Assembly: GCA_964586595.1 (NCBI GenBank)
Contig: CAZPHB010000011.1
Coordinates: 1 to 64,000, forward strand
Source of the DNA: REEB481 sp964586595
GTDB lineage: Bacteria; Bacteroidota; Bacteroidia; NS11-12g; UBA955
DNA: 64,000 nt
Reading direction: 5' to 3'
The translations under genes were made by a program, and so were the position numbers. The notes beneath the pieces were generated by a model. It searched no databases, was not told the DNA's origin, and saw only the letters and a list, made by a program, of their open reading frames with translations. Shown one piece after another: positions 8,859-17,699 of this stretch; position 1 is the first letter of the stretch; every line of letters starts with the position of its first letter.

Positions 8859-9973
8859 TGTTTTTAAATTTGGGTTTCATCATCAAGAAGGAATATCAAA
8901 TGTTATGTACTTCATTCTCGATAGATTGAGGATTTTTTTCTTTACTCTGGTTTCATTAAGTGATTATGTCAGTATGCTTTGCCATTTTTGGGAAAGAATA
9001 ACGGTTGAAAAAACCTCAGCACTACGGGTAAAAGCATACGTTTTTGGGGTTCTTTCTCAGGTGTACAAAGGTAATGAAAAGAGCGTTTTGTTTGCTGCTG
9101 GTGCATGTTCGCCACTTTCAAACTGTTCGGCAATCAAAAAGAAACTGGCTATAATGATGGAAGTGCCTGATAATACAGAATACTCCAATTGGTGAATCAT
9201 CGTTTTTCCGGCAGGAACACCGCAGCGGTGTAAAAGTGTCAGATTTACGCACTTCTTTGCCACTATTGGTAGCAACGGAACCAATAACCTGAATTACAAG
9301 AGGTAATTGCGAGCCAAAGAAAAGAGGGTGACCAAGCAGAATCCTGGAATTGGTCATGCCGCTTCAGAACTAGTTGTAGAATCTCAAGTGAAAATGTCCG
9401 GATGTGATCATGCACGAGATTGGGCGTGTATGTGTCCAACAAAGACGTAGTCAATACGGGCTGATAGGGAAGATTAAGCTTCCGCCAAACACCAATGCAT
9501 TGTCAGAAACGGCAATTGTGGAAATGGCCATGGATTTATAGATGGTGCGTGGACTGCAATAGTAGGTACCGCACCTTTGATGTTATGGGCCAGCAAAAGC
9601 CTAAGGGGCGGTTCATCGAGTTGGCTTGTTTGCTTTCCTTTCAAATCGTCATTTGGAATTTGCGAATTGTGACCGATAAGTTCGGAAAATCAGGCTCCAT
9701 GAACGCCGGGAATTGTCAAAAGCTTGCAAGGAAAATATTCCGGAAACGGTTGCAGGAGCATAAAATCAGCTGCTTGCCAATAGAAAAAATTAAAGCAACG
9801 ACAAAACGGTATCGTTTTATGATTAAACATTGCCGTCTGTGTTCATATTGATTTTCTTGTTTTCAGGCCAGTCAGCATGATTGCGTTGCATCCAATGCCG
9901 AATACCTGGAGGGGTGTCCAAATGAGCCGGAGAACTGCAAAAAAATCAAAGGATTTTGAACATAGGTTGCTCT

Positions 9974-10102
9974 ATGGAAACCGCTTACTGTTGCCGTGAG
10001 AACGGAGCAACCTTTATTTCCGAAGGCAGTCAATCGATGACTGTTCATTGCCTGAATGATTCTTGTGACTTACCGCAAGGGCCAGTGCGACACGTCAATT
10101 AA
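9974..10102 (+). CDS. possible 42-aa Cys-rich small protein (doubtful)
   Basis: Short frame METAYCCREN...HCLNDSCD... with four Cys and two His codons, ending in TAA at 10100-10102, 53 nt before the inverted repeat at 10156-10197. There is no signal peptide, no obvious ribosome-binding site and no -7 box. It may equally be a remnant of a larger Cys-rich gene: another Cys-containing open stretch precedes it in a different frame around 9867-9959. Confidence 0.2.
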   Translation: METAYCCRENGATFISEGSQSMTVHCLNDSCDLPQGPVRHVN

Positions 10103-10155
10103 ACCTTTCGGATTGTACAATTAATAGAGATGAAAGGATGAAGATTTCTGTTTAT

Positions 10156-10197
10156 TAGGGGTGGAATAGTCGAAAAGTGTCGGCTGTTCCACCCCTA
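10156..10197 (-). terminator. inverted repeat downstream of the FkbM gene
   Basis: TAGGGGTGGAA (10156-10166) and its exact complement TTCCACCCCTA (10187-10197) form an 11-bp stem with a 20-nt loop. It lies 31 nt past the stop of the minus-strand FkbM gene. No strong T-run follows on either strand, so it is a terminator-like hairpin rather than a textbook intrinsic terminator. Confidence 0.45.
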
Positions 10198-10228
10198 TTG
10201 AATCTGAATGTTTGGTCTATTGAGAAAT

Positions 10229-10894
10229 TCAGGTAAATGGCCAGAATTTCGATTTAGTTTTTGGCTTTTTAATATAAATATCGTCGTATTTAATCTTCTT
10301 GAGAAGATAGTAACCTTTTTTATCCATGTAATCCGTTAACCTCGAAGTGTGATAAGAATTTTCAATAATCAAAACCGAGATATCTGTTTTTTTGAAATCA
10401 ATGGACTTCACAATTTCAAATTCCGATCCTTCTGTGTCAATGGAACAAAAGTCGATTTTATGGATTTTGTACTGATCTAAGATAGACTGTACTTTGCGAA
10501 CGGGAACTTTGGTTTCTTTGATTTCTCCACCATATTCAGCCACTTCGTTTTGTATGCGCTTTAAATGTTTTTGATGAAAAGAAGAAGTAATACCAGATAA
10601 ATAATTACCATCTTCATAGCCTTCCACATAGGTAAATGAGGTTTCTCCTTCAAAGTTAGATACAGCTTCATTAACGCAAATACAACTTCTGTTTTCTTTA
10701 AGTTTTTGAAATTGTAATGGTTGAGCTTCTATACATATACCGGTCCATTTTCTTTCTTTCTCGAGGAAATAGGTATTGGAAAGTGAAATGCCATCGTGAG
10801 CTCCGATGTCGAGGAATGTAAGCCCCTCTTTGTGGTCAAAGAAGTCGTCAACAAACTTATCTTGACCTAATTGTGATGAGTATTCTGCTGTCAT
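10229..10894 (-). CDS. FkbM family methyltransferase
   Basis: 221 aa. Start of the Rossmann domain: SQLGQDKFVDDFF then LTFLDIGAHDGISLSNT (SAM-binding loop I), GICIEAQPLQFQKLKENR (acidic loop II), and KIDFCSIDTEGSEFEIVKSID, the D-x-E-G-x-E signature of FkbM/Methyltransf_21. Members O-methylate sugars or small molecules, and this one probably modifies a surface glycan given the glycosyltransferases 1.4 kb away. The gene is AT-rich, like the island. It is transcribed alone, with a candidate distant promoter at 11091-11098 and a hairpin after the stop. Confidence 0.88.
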   Translation of the reverse strand: MTAEYSSQLGQDKFVDDFFDHKEGLTFLDIGAHDGISLSNTYFLEKERKWTGICIEAQPLQFQKLKENRSCICVNEAVSNFEGETSFTYVEGYEDGNYLSGITSSFHQKHLKRIQNEVAEYGGEIKETKVPVRKVQSILDQYKIHKIDFCSIDTEGSEFEIVKSIDFKKTDISVLIIENSYHTSRLTDYMDKKGYYLLKKIKYDDIYIKKPKTKSKFWPFT

Positions 10895-11347
10895 TTTTTA
10901 TTTGGGTGGGTTTGAGTGGTTAGGTTTTCAGAGCATTTTTAAATGGAAACAATCATACACACTTACATTTATTTGGCAATCGATTTTTGAATTCGGGGAA
11001 GCATATTTGTTTGTGACGTTGGGGGAGATTATGTTTTTTCTGAAGTGTGTTTGAAATACTCCCCAATCGCAGGGCAAGTTGAAAACAGCACAAAGGTAAA
11101 ATTATTATCGGGATTGACGCTCATTTTGGGTTGTTGATTTTTGGTAAGCACAGAGGAGCGTTACTGCTGTGCAAGGTGTTTTTCCGGGCTTCATGCCAGA
11201 GTGGTGTCGAAACTGCGGCAAAAGGATGCAAGGCGTTCATCATTTGGGGTGCTATCTGTTACTGATAATTACTGTTAAAGGTTTATCCGTCCTGCTGCGT
11301 AATTCGCCGGGTGAACATTCTTTCCTTTCAATCACTTTTTTTTAACC
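10895..11347. other. intergenic region, 450 bp
   Basis: Lies between the divergent FkbM gene and the archaemetzincin remnant. It holds one good minus-strand -7 box (11091-11098) and AT-rich sequence; I see no gene, repeat or RNA in it. Confidence 0.6.
11091..11098 (-). promoter_or_regulatory. -7 promoter box TACCTTTG (minus strand)
   Basis: Perfect consensus on the minus strand, about 200 nt upstream of the FkbM start at 10894. If used, the FkbM mRNA would have an unusually long leader for this chromosome. Confidence 0.4.
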
Positions 11348-11753
11348 ATGCCGCGCCTGGTCTTCTTGATACTTCTATCAATCCCCCTTTCCTGCACCCG
11401 CGATACACCCAAAGTCCCGAAGCAGGCTGCCGCCAAGAAAATGGTGCAGCGGCAGGCAGTCGTTGGCGCGGTGACGATTCGCATTCAGCCATTCGAGGAT
11501 ATACCGGCGGCTTATACGCAGTACGTGTTAGGACAACTGCAAATACTATACAGCAAGGTGTAGGTGATGCCGCCCATCAAGTTCCCGCCCCGTGGCAATG
11601 AACGCCGCTGAAACGCGATACAAAGCCCATTCACTGATTCGTTTCCTGCATCACACCACACCCGCCGGCAGCCTCAGCATGGGCCTCTCACTCAAAGAAA
11701 TCTGCACCAATAAATATGGCAATCCCGATTGGGGCATCTTCGGATTGGGTTAA
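11348..11753 (+). pseudogene. archaemetzincin (M54 metalloprotease) remnant
   Basis: The N-terminus is a lipoprotein signal (MPRLVFLILLSIPLSC) followed by the archaemetzincin opening VTIRIQPFEDIP and YVLGQLQILYSKV. A TAG at 11561-11563 interrupts the frame. The reading continues as VMPPIKFPPR, then needs a +1 shift near 11590 to read RYKAHSLIRFLHHTTPAG and NPDWGIFGLG, the segment just before the family's GY..G..C region. A TAA at 11751-11753 and the repeat array follow directly, so the zinc-binding HExxHxxGxxH part is absent. Family recall (the DWGIFGLG block) is strong. It therefore carries three lesions: a stop, a frameshift and loss of the 3' end. Confidence 0.75.
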
Positions 11754-11981
11754 TGTTCAGAGACGATAAATCGTGTTTTTGCCGGTTCTGTTCAGACGCG
11801 ATACATCGCTGGTTTTCCCGTTTCTGTTCAGACGCGATACATCGCTGGTTTTCCCGTTTCTGTTCAGACGCGATATATCGCGTCTCTTACCGTTTCAATT
11901 GCGGGTTCTGTTCAGAGGCGATAAATCGCGGTTTTGCCATTTCTGTTCAGACGCGATATATCGCGTCTCTTACCGTTTCAA
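11754..11981. repeat. tandem array of six palindromic repeats
   Basis: Six units, each beginning TGTTCAG, start at 11754, 11789, 11825, 11861, 11909 and 11944, with lengths 35, 36, 36, 48 and 35 plus a partial last unit. Units 2 and 3 are identical; units 4 and 6 share their first 38 bases. Each holds a GCGATAnATCGC-type palindrome. In units 4 and 6 it grows to a perfect 20-bp palindrome, AGACGCGATATATCGCGTCT. The array abuts the truncated archaemetzincin gene on the left and runs into the last codons of rlmD on the right. It resembles REP-like or mobile palindromic elements, not a CRISPR, since there are no unique spacers. Confidence 0.85.
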
Positions 11982-13370
11982 CAACAGCGCAACATTCTCC
12001 ACATGGTGCGTATGCGGGAACATGTCCACGGGTTGCACCACGGCCACGCGGTATTGTTCTTTCATCAGCGCGAGGTCGCGTGCCTGGGTAGCCGGGTTGC
12101 AACTTACGTACACCACGCGTTCGGGCGACATTTCGAGGATGCGCGCCACCACGTCAGGATGCATGCCGTCACGCGGCGGGTCGGTGATCACAACGTCGGG
12201 ACGGCCTTGGGTTGCAATGAATTCTGGCGTCAGCACGGCCTTCATGTCGCCGGCGAAAAAGCGGCAGTTTTCGATGCCGTTCAGCGCCGCATTCTCATGC
12301 GCGTCTTCGATGGCTTCGGGAACGTATTCCACACCCACCACTTCGGCTGCCTGCGCCGACACAAAGAGGGCGATGCTGCCCGTGCCGGTATAGAGGTCGT
12401 ACACGCGCTCGGCACCGTTCAGTCCGGCCAGCTTCCGTGTGGCTTCGTATAACCGCAGCGCTTGCGCCGGATTGGTCTGGAAAAAGCTTTTCGGACGTAT
12501 CCGGAATTGCAATCCGCCAAACGATTCCTGAAGCCAGGGCTCGCCCGAAAATACTTGTATGTCGAGGTTGTACAGGCTGTCGTTTTGTTTGTCGTTGACT
12601 GCGAAGAGCAGCGAGGTGATTTCAGGGAAACGCACCTGCAAATGCTTCAGCAAGCCTTCGATTTCGTCGGGCAGGTTTTCGCGGAAGCTCACAAGCACCA
12701 TCCATTTGCCGTCGCTCGTACAGCGCAGCATGAGGTTGCGCATGAATCCGGTCTGGCTGATTGGGTCGAAAAAAGTAAAGCCTTGTGCCCTGCAGTATTC
12801 GAATACCGCAAGCCGAATGGCATTCATGGGCTCCGGCATCAGGTAGCAGGTGTCGATGTTCAGGATTTTGTCGAAGCGACCGGGAATGTGAAAGCCAAGT
12901 GCGGCTTCTTCCACGGGATGTTCCGGGTCGAACACGGTTTGCCAGGCTTTGTTGCTGAAGGAAAACTCCAGTTTGTTGCGGTAATGTCGGGTATGTTCTG
13001 CGCCAATGATGGGACGGAATTCTTCGATTTCCACGCCACCAATGCGGGTCAGGTTGTCGGCCACCTGCTGCTGTTTGGCTTGCAGTTGGGCTTCGTACTG
13101 CAGATGTTGCCATTTGCATCCGCCGCAGAGGCCGTAATGGGAACAGAATGGTTCGCTGCGCAGGGGCGAAGCTTGTTTCAGTGCGAGGATGCGCGCCTCA
13201 AGGAATTTCTTCTTTTTTCCGGTGATGCGCAGGGATGCTACGTCGCCGGGTGCGGCATATTTCACAAAGATGACGCGGTTGTCCACGCGGGCCACGCAGT
13301 TGCCTTCAGCGGCAGCCGGGCCAATTTCCACGTCTTCTAGAACCTGGATGGCAATTTTTTTACGCGCCAA
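11970..13370 (-). CDS. rlmD: 23S rRNA (uracil-5-)-methyltransferase RlmD/RumA family
   Basis: 466 aa. N-terminal TRAM domain (VLEDVEIGPAAAEGNCVAR to about 60). Iron-sulfur cluster Cys in CSHYGLCGGCKWQH (about 76-89). SAM-binding DLYTGTGSIALF (about 320). Catalytic Cys in VVYVSCNPATQARDL (about 415). It methylates C5 of uracil in rRNA (or tRNA, for TrmA relatives). The start is TTG, giving MARKKI, which matches family N-termini; it lies 1 nt after the stop of the thioredoxin gene, so the pair is an operon. The last two codons and the stop lie inside the final repeat of the tandem array. Confidence 0.93.
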   Translation of the reverse strand: MARKKIAIQVLEDVEIGPAAAEGNCVARVDNRVIFVKYAAPGDVASLRITGKKKKFLEARILALKQASPLRSEPFCSHYGLCGGCKWQHLQYEAQLQAKQQQVADNLTRIGGVEIEEFRPIIGAEHTRHYRNKLEFSFSNKAWQTVFDPEHPVEEAALGFHIPGRFDKILNIDTCYLMPEPMNAIRLAVFEYCRAQGFTFFDPISQTGFMRNLMLRCTSDGKWMVLVSFRENLPDEIEGLLKHLQVRFPEITSLLFAVNDKQNDSLYNLDIQVFSGEPWLQESFGGLQFRIRPKSFFQTNPAQALRLYEATRKLAGLNGAERVYDLYTGTGSIALFVSAQAAEVVGVEYVPEAIEDAHENAALNGIENCRFFAGDMKAVLTPEFIATQGRPDVVITDPPRDGMHPDVVARILEMSPERVVYVSCNPATQARDLALMKEQYRVAVVQPVDMFPHTHHVENVALLLKR

Positions 13371-13371
13371 C

Positions 13372-13902
13372 TCAGTTTCCTTTTCTTTTCAGGACGGTGT
13401 CGAGGGTGGCGCCAAAGCGCGCAGGATCTTCATAACCCACGCTTACCAACAGGTTTTCGCCTGCACCCGGATCCAACCAGAAATAGGAGGTTGGATAACC
13501 GTAGGAACGACCTCTGCCCAGCCAGGCCAACAGTTCGTCGCTGGTCATGGTATAGTTTCCGAATTTGTAGGTGCGTGTTTTCTCCGGATTGAACTTCACA
13601 GCCACAAAATCGGCGTTCAGTTTGGCAATGATGCCCTGATCGGAATACGTGTTTTTATCCATCACCTTGCACCATCCACACCAGTCGGTATAAGCATCAA
13701 CCAGCAGGATTTTTTTGTCTTTCACCGCCTTCTGATAACCGGCTTCAAAGTCGTACCAGGTAAGCGTTGCGGCATCTGCGGGCTTGTGTTCCTGCACGGT
13801 TTTATAGGCAGGAGCTTCACCTTGCTTCACGGATTGGATTGGTGGCTTGCAGGCGAGCAGTGGCAAAAGACCGGCGAGTATCAGGGAATAGGTGCTTTTC
13901 AT
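13372..13902 (-). CDS. thioredoxin-fold lipoprotein (DUF255/thioredoxin_7 type)
   Basis: 176 aa from ATG 13902. The longer upstream frame was rejected because the -7 box lies at 13918-13925 and because ATG 13902 gives a lipoprotein signal with LLAC (Cys18). The thioredoxin-like domain starts near residue 48 and has the redox motif WCGWC (Cys75, Cys78) in VDAYTDWCGWCKVMDKNTY. A conserved cis-Pro region (YGYPTSYFWLDPG) follows. It is predicted to act as a periplasmic membrane-anchored thiol reductase. It is co-transcribed with rlmD, whose start follows its stop by 1 nt. Confidence 0.85.
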   Translation of the reverse strand: MKSTYSLILAGLLPLLACKPPIQSVKQGEAPAYKTVQEHKPADAATLTWYDFEAGYQKAVKDKKILLVDAYTDWCGWCKVMDKNTYSDQGIIAKLNADFVAVKFNPEKTRTYKFGNYTMTSDELLAWLGRGRSYGYPTSYFWLDPGAGENLLVSVGYEDPARFGATLDTVLKRKGN

Positions 13903-13917
13903 GGGAATGTAGCTGTA

Positions 13918-13925
13918 CAAATTTA
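13918..13925 (-). promoter_or_regulatory. -7 promoter box TAAATTTG (minus strand)
   Basis: Consensus box 15 nt upstream of the thioredoxin lipoprotein start; it decides that start against the longer frame. Confidence 0.6.
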
Positions 13926-14107
13926 GGGGATGCAAGGGATGTGCCAAATAAGAGAAATGTGGAAACAGTCCCTGAGCGGAATCGAGGCACCTGTATGCAG
14001 TATCCAAACGGAACACCCATCTAATCCGCTCGGGACGGTACAGTTGAAGCGGGTGTTGTTGAAATATGGCAGAAACCAAGATATCCCACAATCTTTCCTT
14101 CTTTGTG

Positions 14108-14115
14108 TAAATTTG
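14108..14115 (+). promoter_or_regulatory. -7 promoter box TAAATTTG
   Basis: Consensus box ending 5 nt before ATG 14121. It overlaps the extra N-terminal codons of the longer frame (from 14103), so the start is 14121. Confidence 0.65.
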
Positions 14116-14120
14116 TTCGG

Positions 14121-17100
14121 ATGGAACGCGGGCAGGATTCATTGATTGTGAGGCTGGAGGCCTTCATCCGGAAATACTACCGGAATGAGTTGCTGCGCGG
14201 GGTTCTGTTTTCGCTGGCCCTGCTTGGCGGTGCTTTTCTGGTGCTCAGCCTGGGTGAGTTCCTGTTGCGTTTTCCCACACCGGTTCGGGCCGTTTGTTTT
14301 TTCAGCTACCTCGCGCTTTCAGCTTATGTGCTGTTTCGCTACATACTGCTGCCATTGCTAAAACTGTACCGCATCGGCAAAGTGCTTTCTTATGAAGAAG
14401 CGGCACTGATTGTGGGCAGGCATTTTCCGGAAGTGAGCGATAAGTTGCTGAATGCGCTGCAATTGCAACAGATGCACAGTACAGCTGCCGGACAAGGCTT
14501 GCTGGAGGCGGGCATCCGTCAGAAAACAGAAGCGCTGCGTCCCATTCGGTTCACGGCGGCGGTGAATTTCGGGGAAAATATGCGCATGGCGCGCTGGGCC
14601 GCACTTCCGGCGTTGCTCATCGGCATCATCCTGCTGTTCCAAAGCAATGTGTTCACGGAAGGAACCCGAAGGATTATTCAATACCAAACACAGTTTAAAA
14701 TCGAGGCACCGTTTCGCTTCGTGCTTTACAACAAAAACCTCAGCGTATTTTCCGGTGAAGGCATCCTGCTCGAAGCAGGTCTGGAAGGGAAGGCCCTGCC
14801 GGAGGAGTTGTCCGTACTGCTGGATGGCCGCGAAATAAACATGCAGCGCCGCAGCGATGGGCGCTATGTTTATCGTTTGGAATCGGTGCGCGAAGCGTTG
14901 GTGTTTAACCTCAGCGCGGCGGGATTTATTTCAGACCCATACCGCATCGAAGCCATACAGGCGCCAAGTTTGAACGGACTGAGTGCACAGCTTGAGTTTC
15001 CGGCATATACCGGGCGAAAAAACGAACTACTCGAATCGGTGGCCGATCTGGAAATTCCCGAAGGAACAAGCATTTCATGGACGCTGAAAACAGCACATAC
15101 AGAACAAGTACGGGTGCAACTTCCCGAAGGAATCCGGCAACTATCAGATAAAGATGCACGGGGCTGGTTTCGACTGAAACACAAAGCCATGAAGTCCGGG
15201 GCGCTGGTCTTTCTTCCCAGAAACAAAACCGTTGGTTTCAAAGATTCCCTGCAGGTGCTGTTGCGCGTGATTCCAGATGCATTTCCGACCATACGTGTGG
15301 AGCGCAGCAACGACAGTGTATATGAACATCAGATCTGGTTCAAAGGAGCCGCCGCCGATGATTACGGAGTTTCGCGGGTGTTGTTTCATTTCCGCTTTGT
15401 GCGGGCAGAACAGCAGGGAAAGAAAGCACTTCCCATGCAACAGATTCCGGTAGCAGTTCCGAAAGGACGCGATGCAGCATTTGTGCACGGCGTGAACCTG
15501 AGCGCCCTGGGCATGGAACCCGGCGATGAGGTTGAGTACTTCTTTGAAGTTTGGGACAACGACGGCGTGCATGGCAGCAAATCCACGCGCAGCAGTACCG
15601 AATTGCTCCGAAAGGCCAGCCTCGATGAGCTGCGCAAAGCACAGCAGCAAAATGAGCAACGGCTGGATAAGAACATGGAGGCGGCCATGAAGCAAATGCG
15701 CCGGCAAAAGGAAAAAGATGAAGCCTTACAGCGCCGTTTGGCTGAAAAACGCCAGTTGAACTGGGAAGATATGGAGCGGGCCAGGCAGCACATCGACGAG
15801 CAGTTGCGCATGCAGGATCAGCTCCAGGAACTGAAAAAACAACAGGAACAACTCAGCCGGCAGCAGCAAGAAACCAGCCGCATCAGCGAAGAGTTGTTAA
15901 AGCGGGAACAGGAAGTGCGAAAGCTGTTCGAAGAATTGGCCAATCCGGAACTCAAAAACTTGCTGGAGAAGCTGAAAGAGCAGCTGAAGCAGATGGATAA
16001 AGACGAACTTCAACGGCAGATGCAACAATTGCAACTGAACCGTGAGGACATACGGAAACAGCTGGAGGCGGCACGCGAGCAATTCAAACAGCTGCAGGTA
16101 GAACAAAAGGCAGAAGACCTAGCCGCCCGCCTGGAAGAGCTTGCCGGGAAGCAAAAGGAACTCTCTGAAAAAACTGCTGCTCAGCCCAAGCCGGATGAAG
16201 CCCTGAAGCAGCAGCAGGAACAACTGAAGCAGCAGCTGGATCAGATTCAACAGGAACAACAGCAGCTGAAACAGGAAAACCAAGAACTGGAACAGCCCAT
16301 GGATCTGGATCAGGCCGCGGGCGAACAGCAACAGGCCGGCGAACAGATGCAGCAGGCTTCGGAGCAGATGAACAGTGGAAAAGGGCAGCAGGCAGCATCC
16401 AAACAGCGCAGTGCCGCCGAAAAGCTGAAAGAGGCCGCCGACAAAATGCGGGAATCGCTGGCAGCAGCCCGCGCGCAGCGCAACGAAGAAGATTATCAAA
16501 CCCTGAGGCAGTTGCTGGAAAACCTCATCGCACTTTCCTTCAAGCAGGAGCGTGTGATGCAGGACATGAAAGAGCAGCGCGAGTATTCCCCGAGATATGT
16601 GGCGCTGGCTCAGGAACAAAAACGCATCCAGGATGAGGCAGCGATGATTGCCGACAGCCTTTTTGCTTTGTCCAAGCGGCAAATTGCCGTGCAGAGTTTC
16701 ATCAACAAAGAAGTAAACCGCATCAACAGCAACCTCGAACAGGCTTTGGCCAGGGTGCGTACCCGAGACATGGGTTTCATCAGCACGCGACAGCAGTATG
16801 CCATGACGGGCATGAACAATCTGGCGGTGATGCTGAGTGAATCGATGCAGAAAATGCAGCAGCAGATGCAGCAACAGGCCAAGAGCAGTAAATCCTGCAA
16901 CAACCCCAAGCCCGGCGGCAAAGGGGGGAAACCCAAGCCTCAGCTCAATCAGATGCAACAGGAACTGGGCAAGATGTTGCAGCAGATGCAACAGCAACAG
17001 GGCAAACCCGGCCAACAAGGACAGAAGCAACAACTGAGCGAACAGTTTGCCCGGATGGCCGCACAGCAGGAAGCCATGCGTCGTGAATTGGAAAAAGCCC

Positions 17101-17459
17101 GCAGGGCTTTGGAAGAACAGGGAAAGGGCGATCAGGCGCGGGAAATTCGTCAAACTGAGGAGCTGATGAAAGAGCAGGAGCGCCGCTTGCTGAACAAGCA
17201 ACTGGATCCTGGCATGATGAACCGGCACCGCGAGATTCAGACCCGTTTGCTGGAACATGAGAAAGCAGAGCGCGAGCAGGAACAGGATGAACAGCGCGAA
17301 GCCAATCGTCCGCCGGCGCTGCCGGCTACGCCACCACCCGACCTGCAGGCCTGGATGGAACAGAAACGGAAAGAACAGGAATCACTGCGCCGGCTGCCGC
17401 CCGAGCTGGCCGAATGGTACCGGCAAATGTTGGAATCGTACTACCGCCAGATGCGGTAA
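14121..17459 (+). CDS. DUF4175 family giant coiled-coil membrane protein
   Basis: 1112 aa. Two membrane segments near residues 25-45 and 52-75 (LLRGVLFSLALLGGAFLVLSL; FFSYLALSAYVLFRYILLPL) and a third near 160 (ALPALLIGIILLF). A beta-rich extracytoplasmic part follows to about 500, including EVEYFFEVWDNDGVHG. Then come roughly 550 residues of Gln/Glu/Lys-rich coiled coil with runs such as QQMQQQQGK and low-complexity GKGGKPKP. This architecture matches the DUF4175 proteins of Bacteroidota, whose role is unknown. The protein is probably inner-membrane anchored, with a long periplasmic rod. No partner gene is adjacent. Confidence 0.85.
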   Translation: MERGQDSLIVRLEAFIRKYYRNELLRGVLFSLALLGGAFLVLSLGEFLLRFPTPVRAVCFFSYLALSAYVLFRYILLPLLKLYRIGKVLSYEEAALIVGRHFPEVSDKLLNALQLQQMHSTAAGQGLLEAGIRQKTEALRPIRFTAAVNFGENMRMARWAALPALLIGIILLFQSNVFTEGTRRIIQYQTQFKIEAPFRFVLYNKNLSVFSGEGILLEAGLEGKALPEELSVLLDGREINMQRRSDGRYVYRLESVREALVFNLSAAGFISDPYRIEAIQAPSLNGLSAQLEFPAYTGRKNELLESVADLEIPEGTSISWTLKTAHTEQVRVQLPEGIRQLSDKDARGWFRLKHKAMKSGALVFLPRNKTVGFKDSLQVLLRVIPDAFPTIRVERSNDSVYEHQIWFKGAAADDYGVSRVLFHFRFVRAEQQGKKALPMQQIPVAVPKGRDAAFVHGVNLSALGMEPGDEVEYFFEVWDNDGVHGSKSTRSSTELLRKASLDELRKAQQQNEQRLDKNMEAAMKQMRRQKEKDEALQRRLAEKRQLNWEDMERARQHIDEQLRMQDQLQELKKQQEQLSRQQQETSRISEELLKREQEVRKLFEELANPELKNLLEKLKEQLKQMDKDELQRQMQQLQLNREDIRKQLEAAREQFKQLQVEQKAEDLAARLEELAGKQKELSEKTAAQPKPDEALKQQQEQLKQQLDQIQQEQQQLKQENQELEQPMDLDQAAGEQQQAGEQMQQASEQMNSGKGQQAASKQRSAAEKLKEAADKMRESLAAARAQRNEEDYQTLRQLLENLIALSFKQERVMQDMKEQREYSPRYVALAQEQKRIQDEAAMIADSLFALSKRQIAVQSFINKEVNRINSNLEQALARVRTRDMGFISTRQQYAMTGMNNLAVMLSESMQKMQQQMQQQAKSSKSCNNPKPGGKGGKPKPQLNQMQQELGKMLQQMQQQQGKPGQQGQKQQLSEQFARMAAQQEAMRRELEKARRALEEQGKGDQAREIRQTEELMKEQERRLLNKQLDPGMMNRHREIQTRLLEHEKAEREQEQDEQREANRPPALPATPPPDLQAWMEQKRKEQESLRRLPPELAEWYRQMLESYYRQMR

Positions 17460-17699
17460 CAGGGAGTGCAGCGTTTGGGGTGAACAGAATTTCAGAAACC
17501 CATGTTTGCCAATGCTGGCATAATCCAACCTAATAGATCGAAGCATGCCTTTCCTTGCAGATGCTCTTCTTCGGGAAAAAATCAAAAACACGTTCAAACC
17601 AGAGTGCTTATTTGTTGGGAAACGCCCCAGCTAAGAACCAGGGTAAAAGTATGGGCAACTTTGGGGGGACTGCTTTGTTTTCCTGTATTGATGAAGGAA

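Larger units (their letters stand above)
8859..10228. other. 1.37-kb region without a convincing gene
   Basis: All three frames on both strands are repeatedly interrupted, and the few open stretches (for example + strand 9495-9851, and the + strand frame upstream of 9195) have neither recognisable motifs nor plausible starts. A 42-codon Cys-rich frame at 9974-10102 is noted separately. The segment separates two glycan genes of the AT-rich island and is most easily read as decayed DNA between imported genes. Confidence 0.6.

Noticed and set aside
8740..9195. 151-codon plus-strand frame at the fucosyltransferase-like gene
   Set aside because: Half lies antisense to the clear minus-strand gene; the rest has no recognisable sequence or start signal.
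9495..9851. 118-codon plus-strand frame in the gap
   Set aside because: No motif, no promoter box, unusual amino acid composition; probably chance in decayed DNA.
11754..11981. CRISPR array
   Set aside because: Repeats are tandem, of uneven length and without unique spacers; no cas genes nearby.
11773..12393. 206-codon plus-strand frame through the repeat array
   Set aside because: Its repeats (LFRRDTSLVFPF) are simply the translated DNA repeat, then antisense to rlmD.
12462..13340. 292-codon plus-strand frame opposite rlmD
   Set aside because: Antisense of a conserved methyltransferase with catalytic motifs; no family resemblance on the plus strand.
16119..17258. 379-codon Leu/Phe-rich minus-strand frame
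   Set aside because: It is the antisense of the Gln/Lys-rich coiled coil of DUF4175 (CAG/AAG codons read as CTG/CTT).
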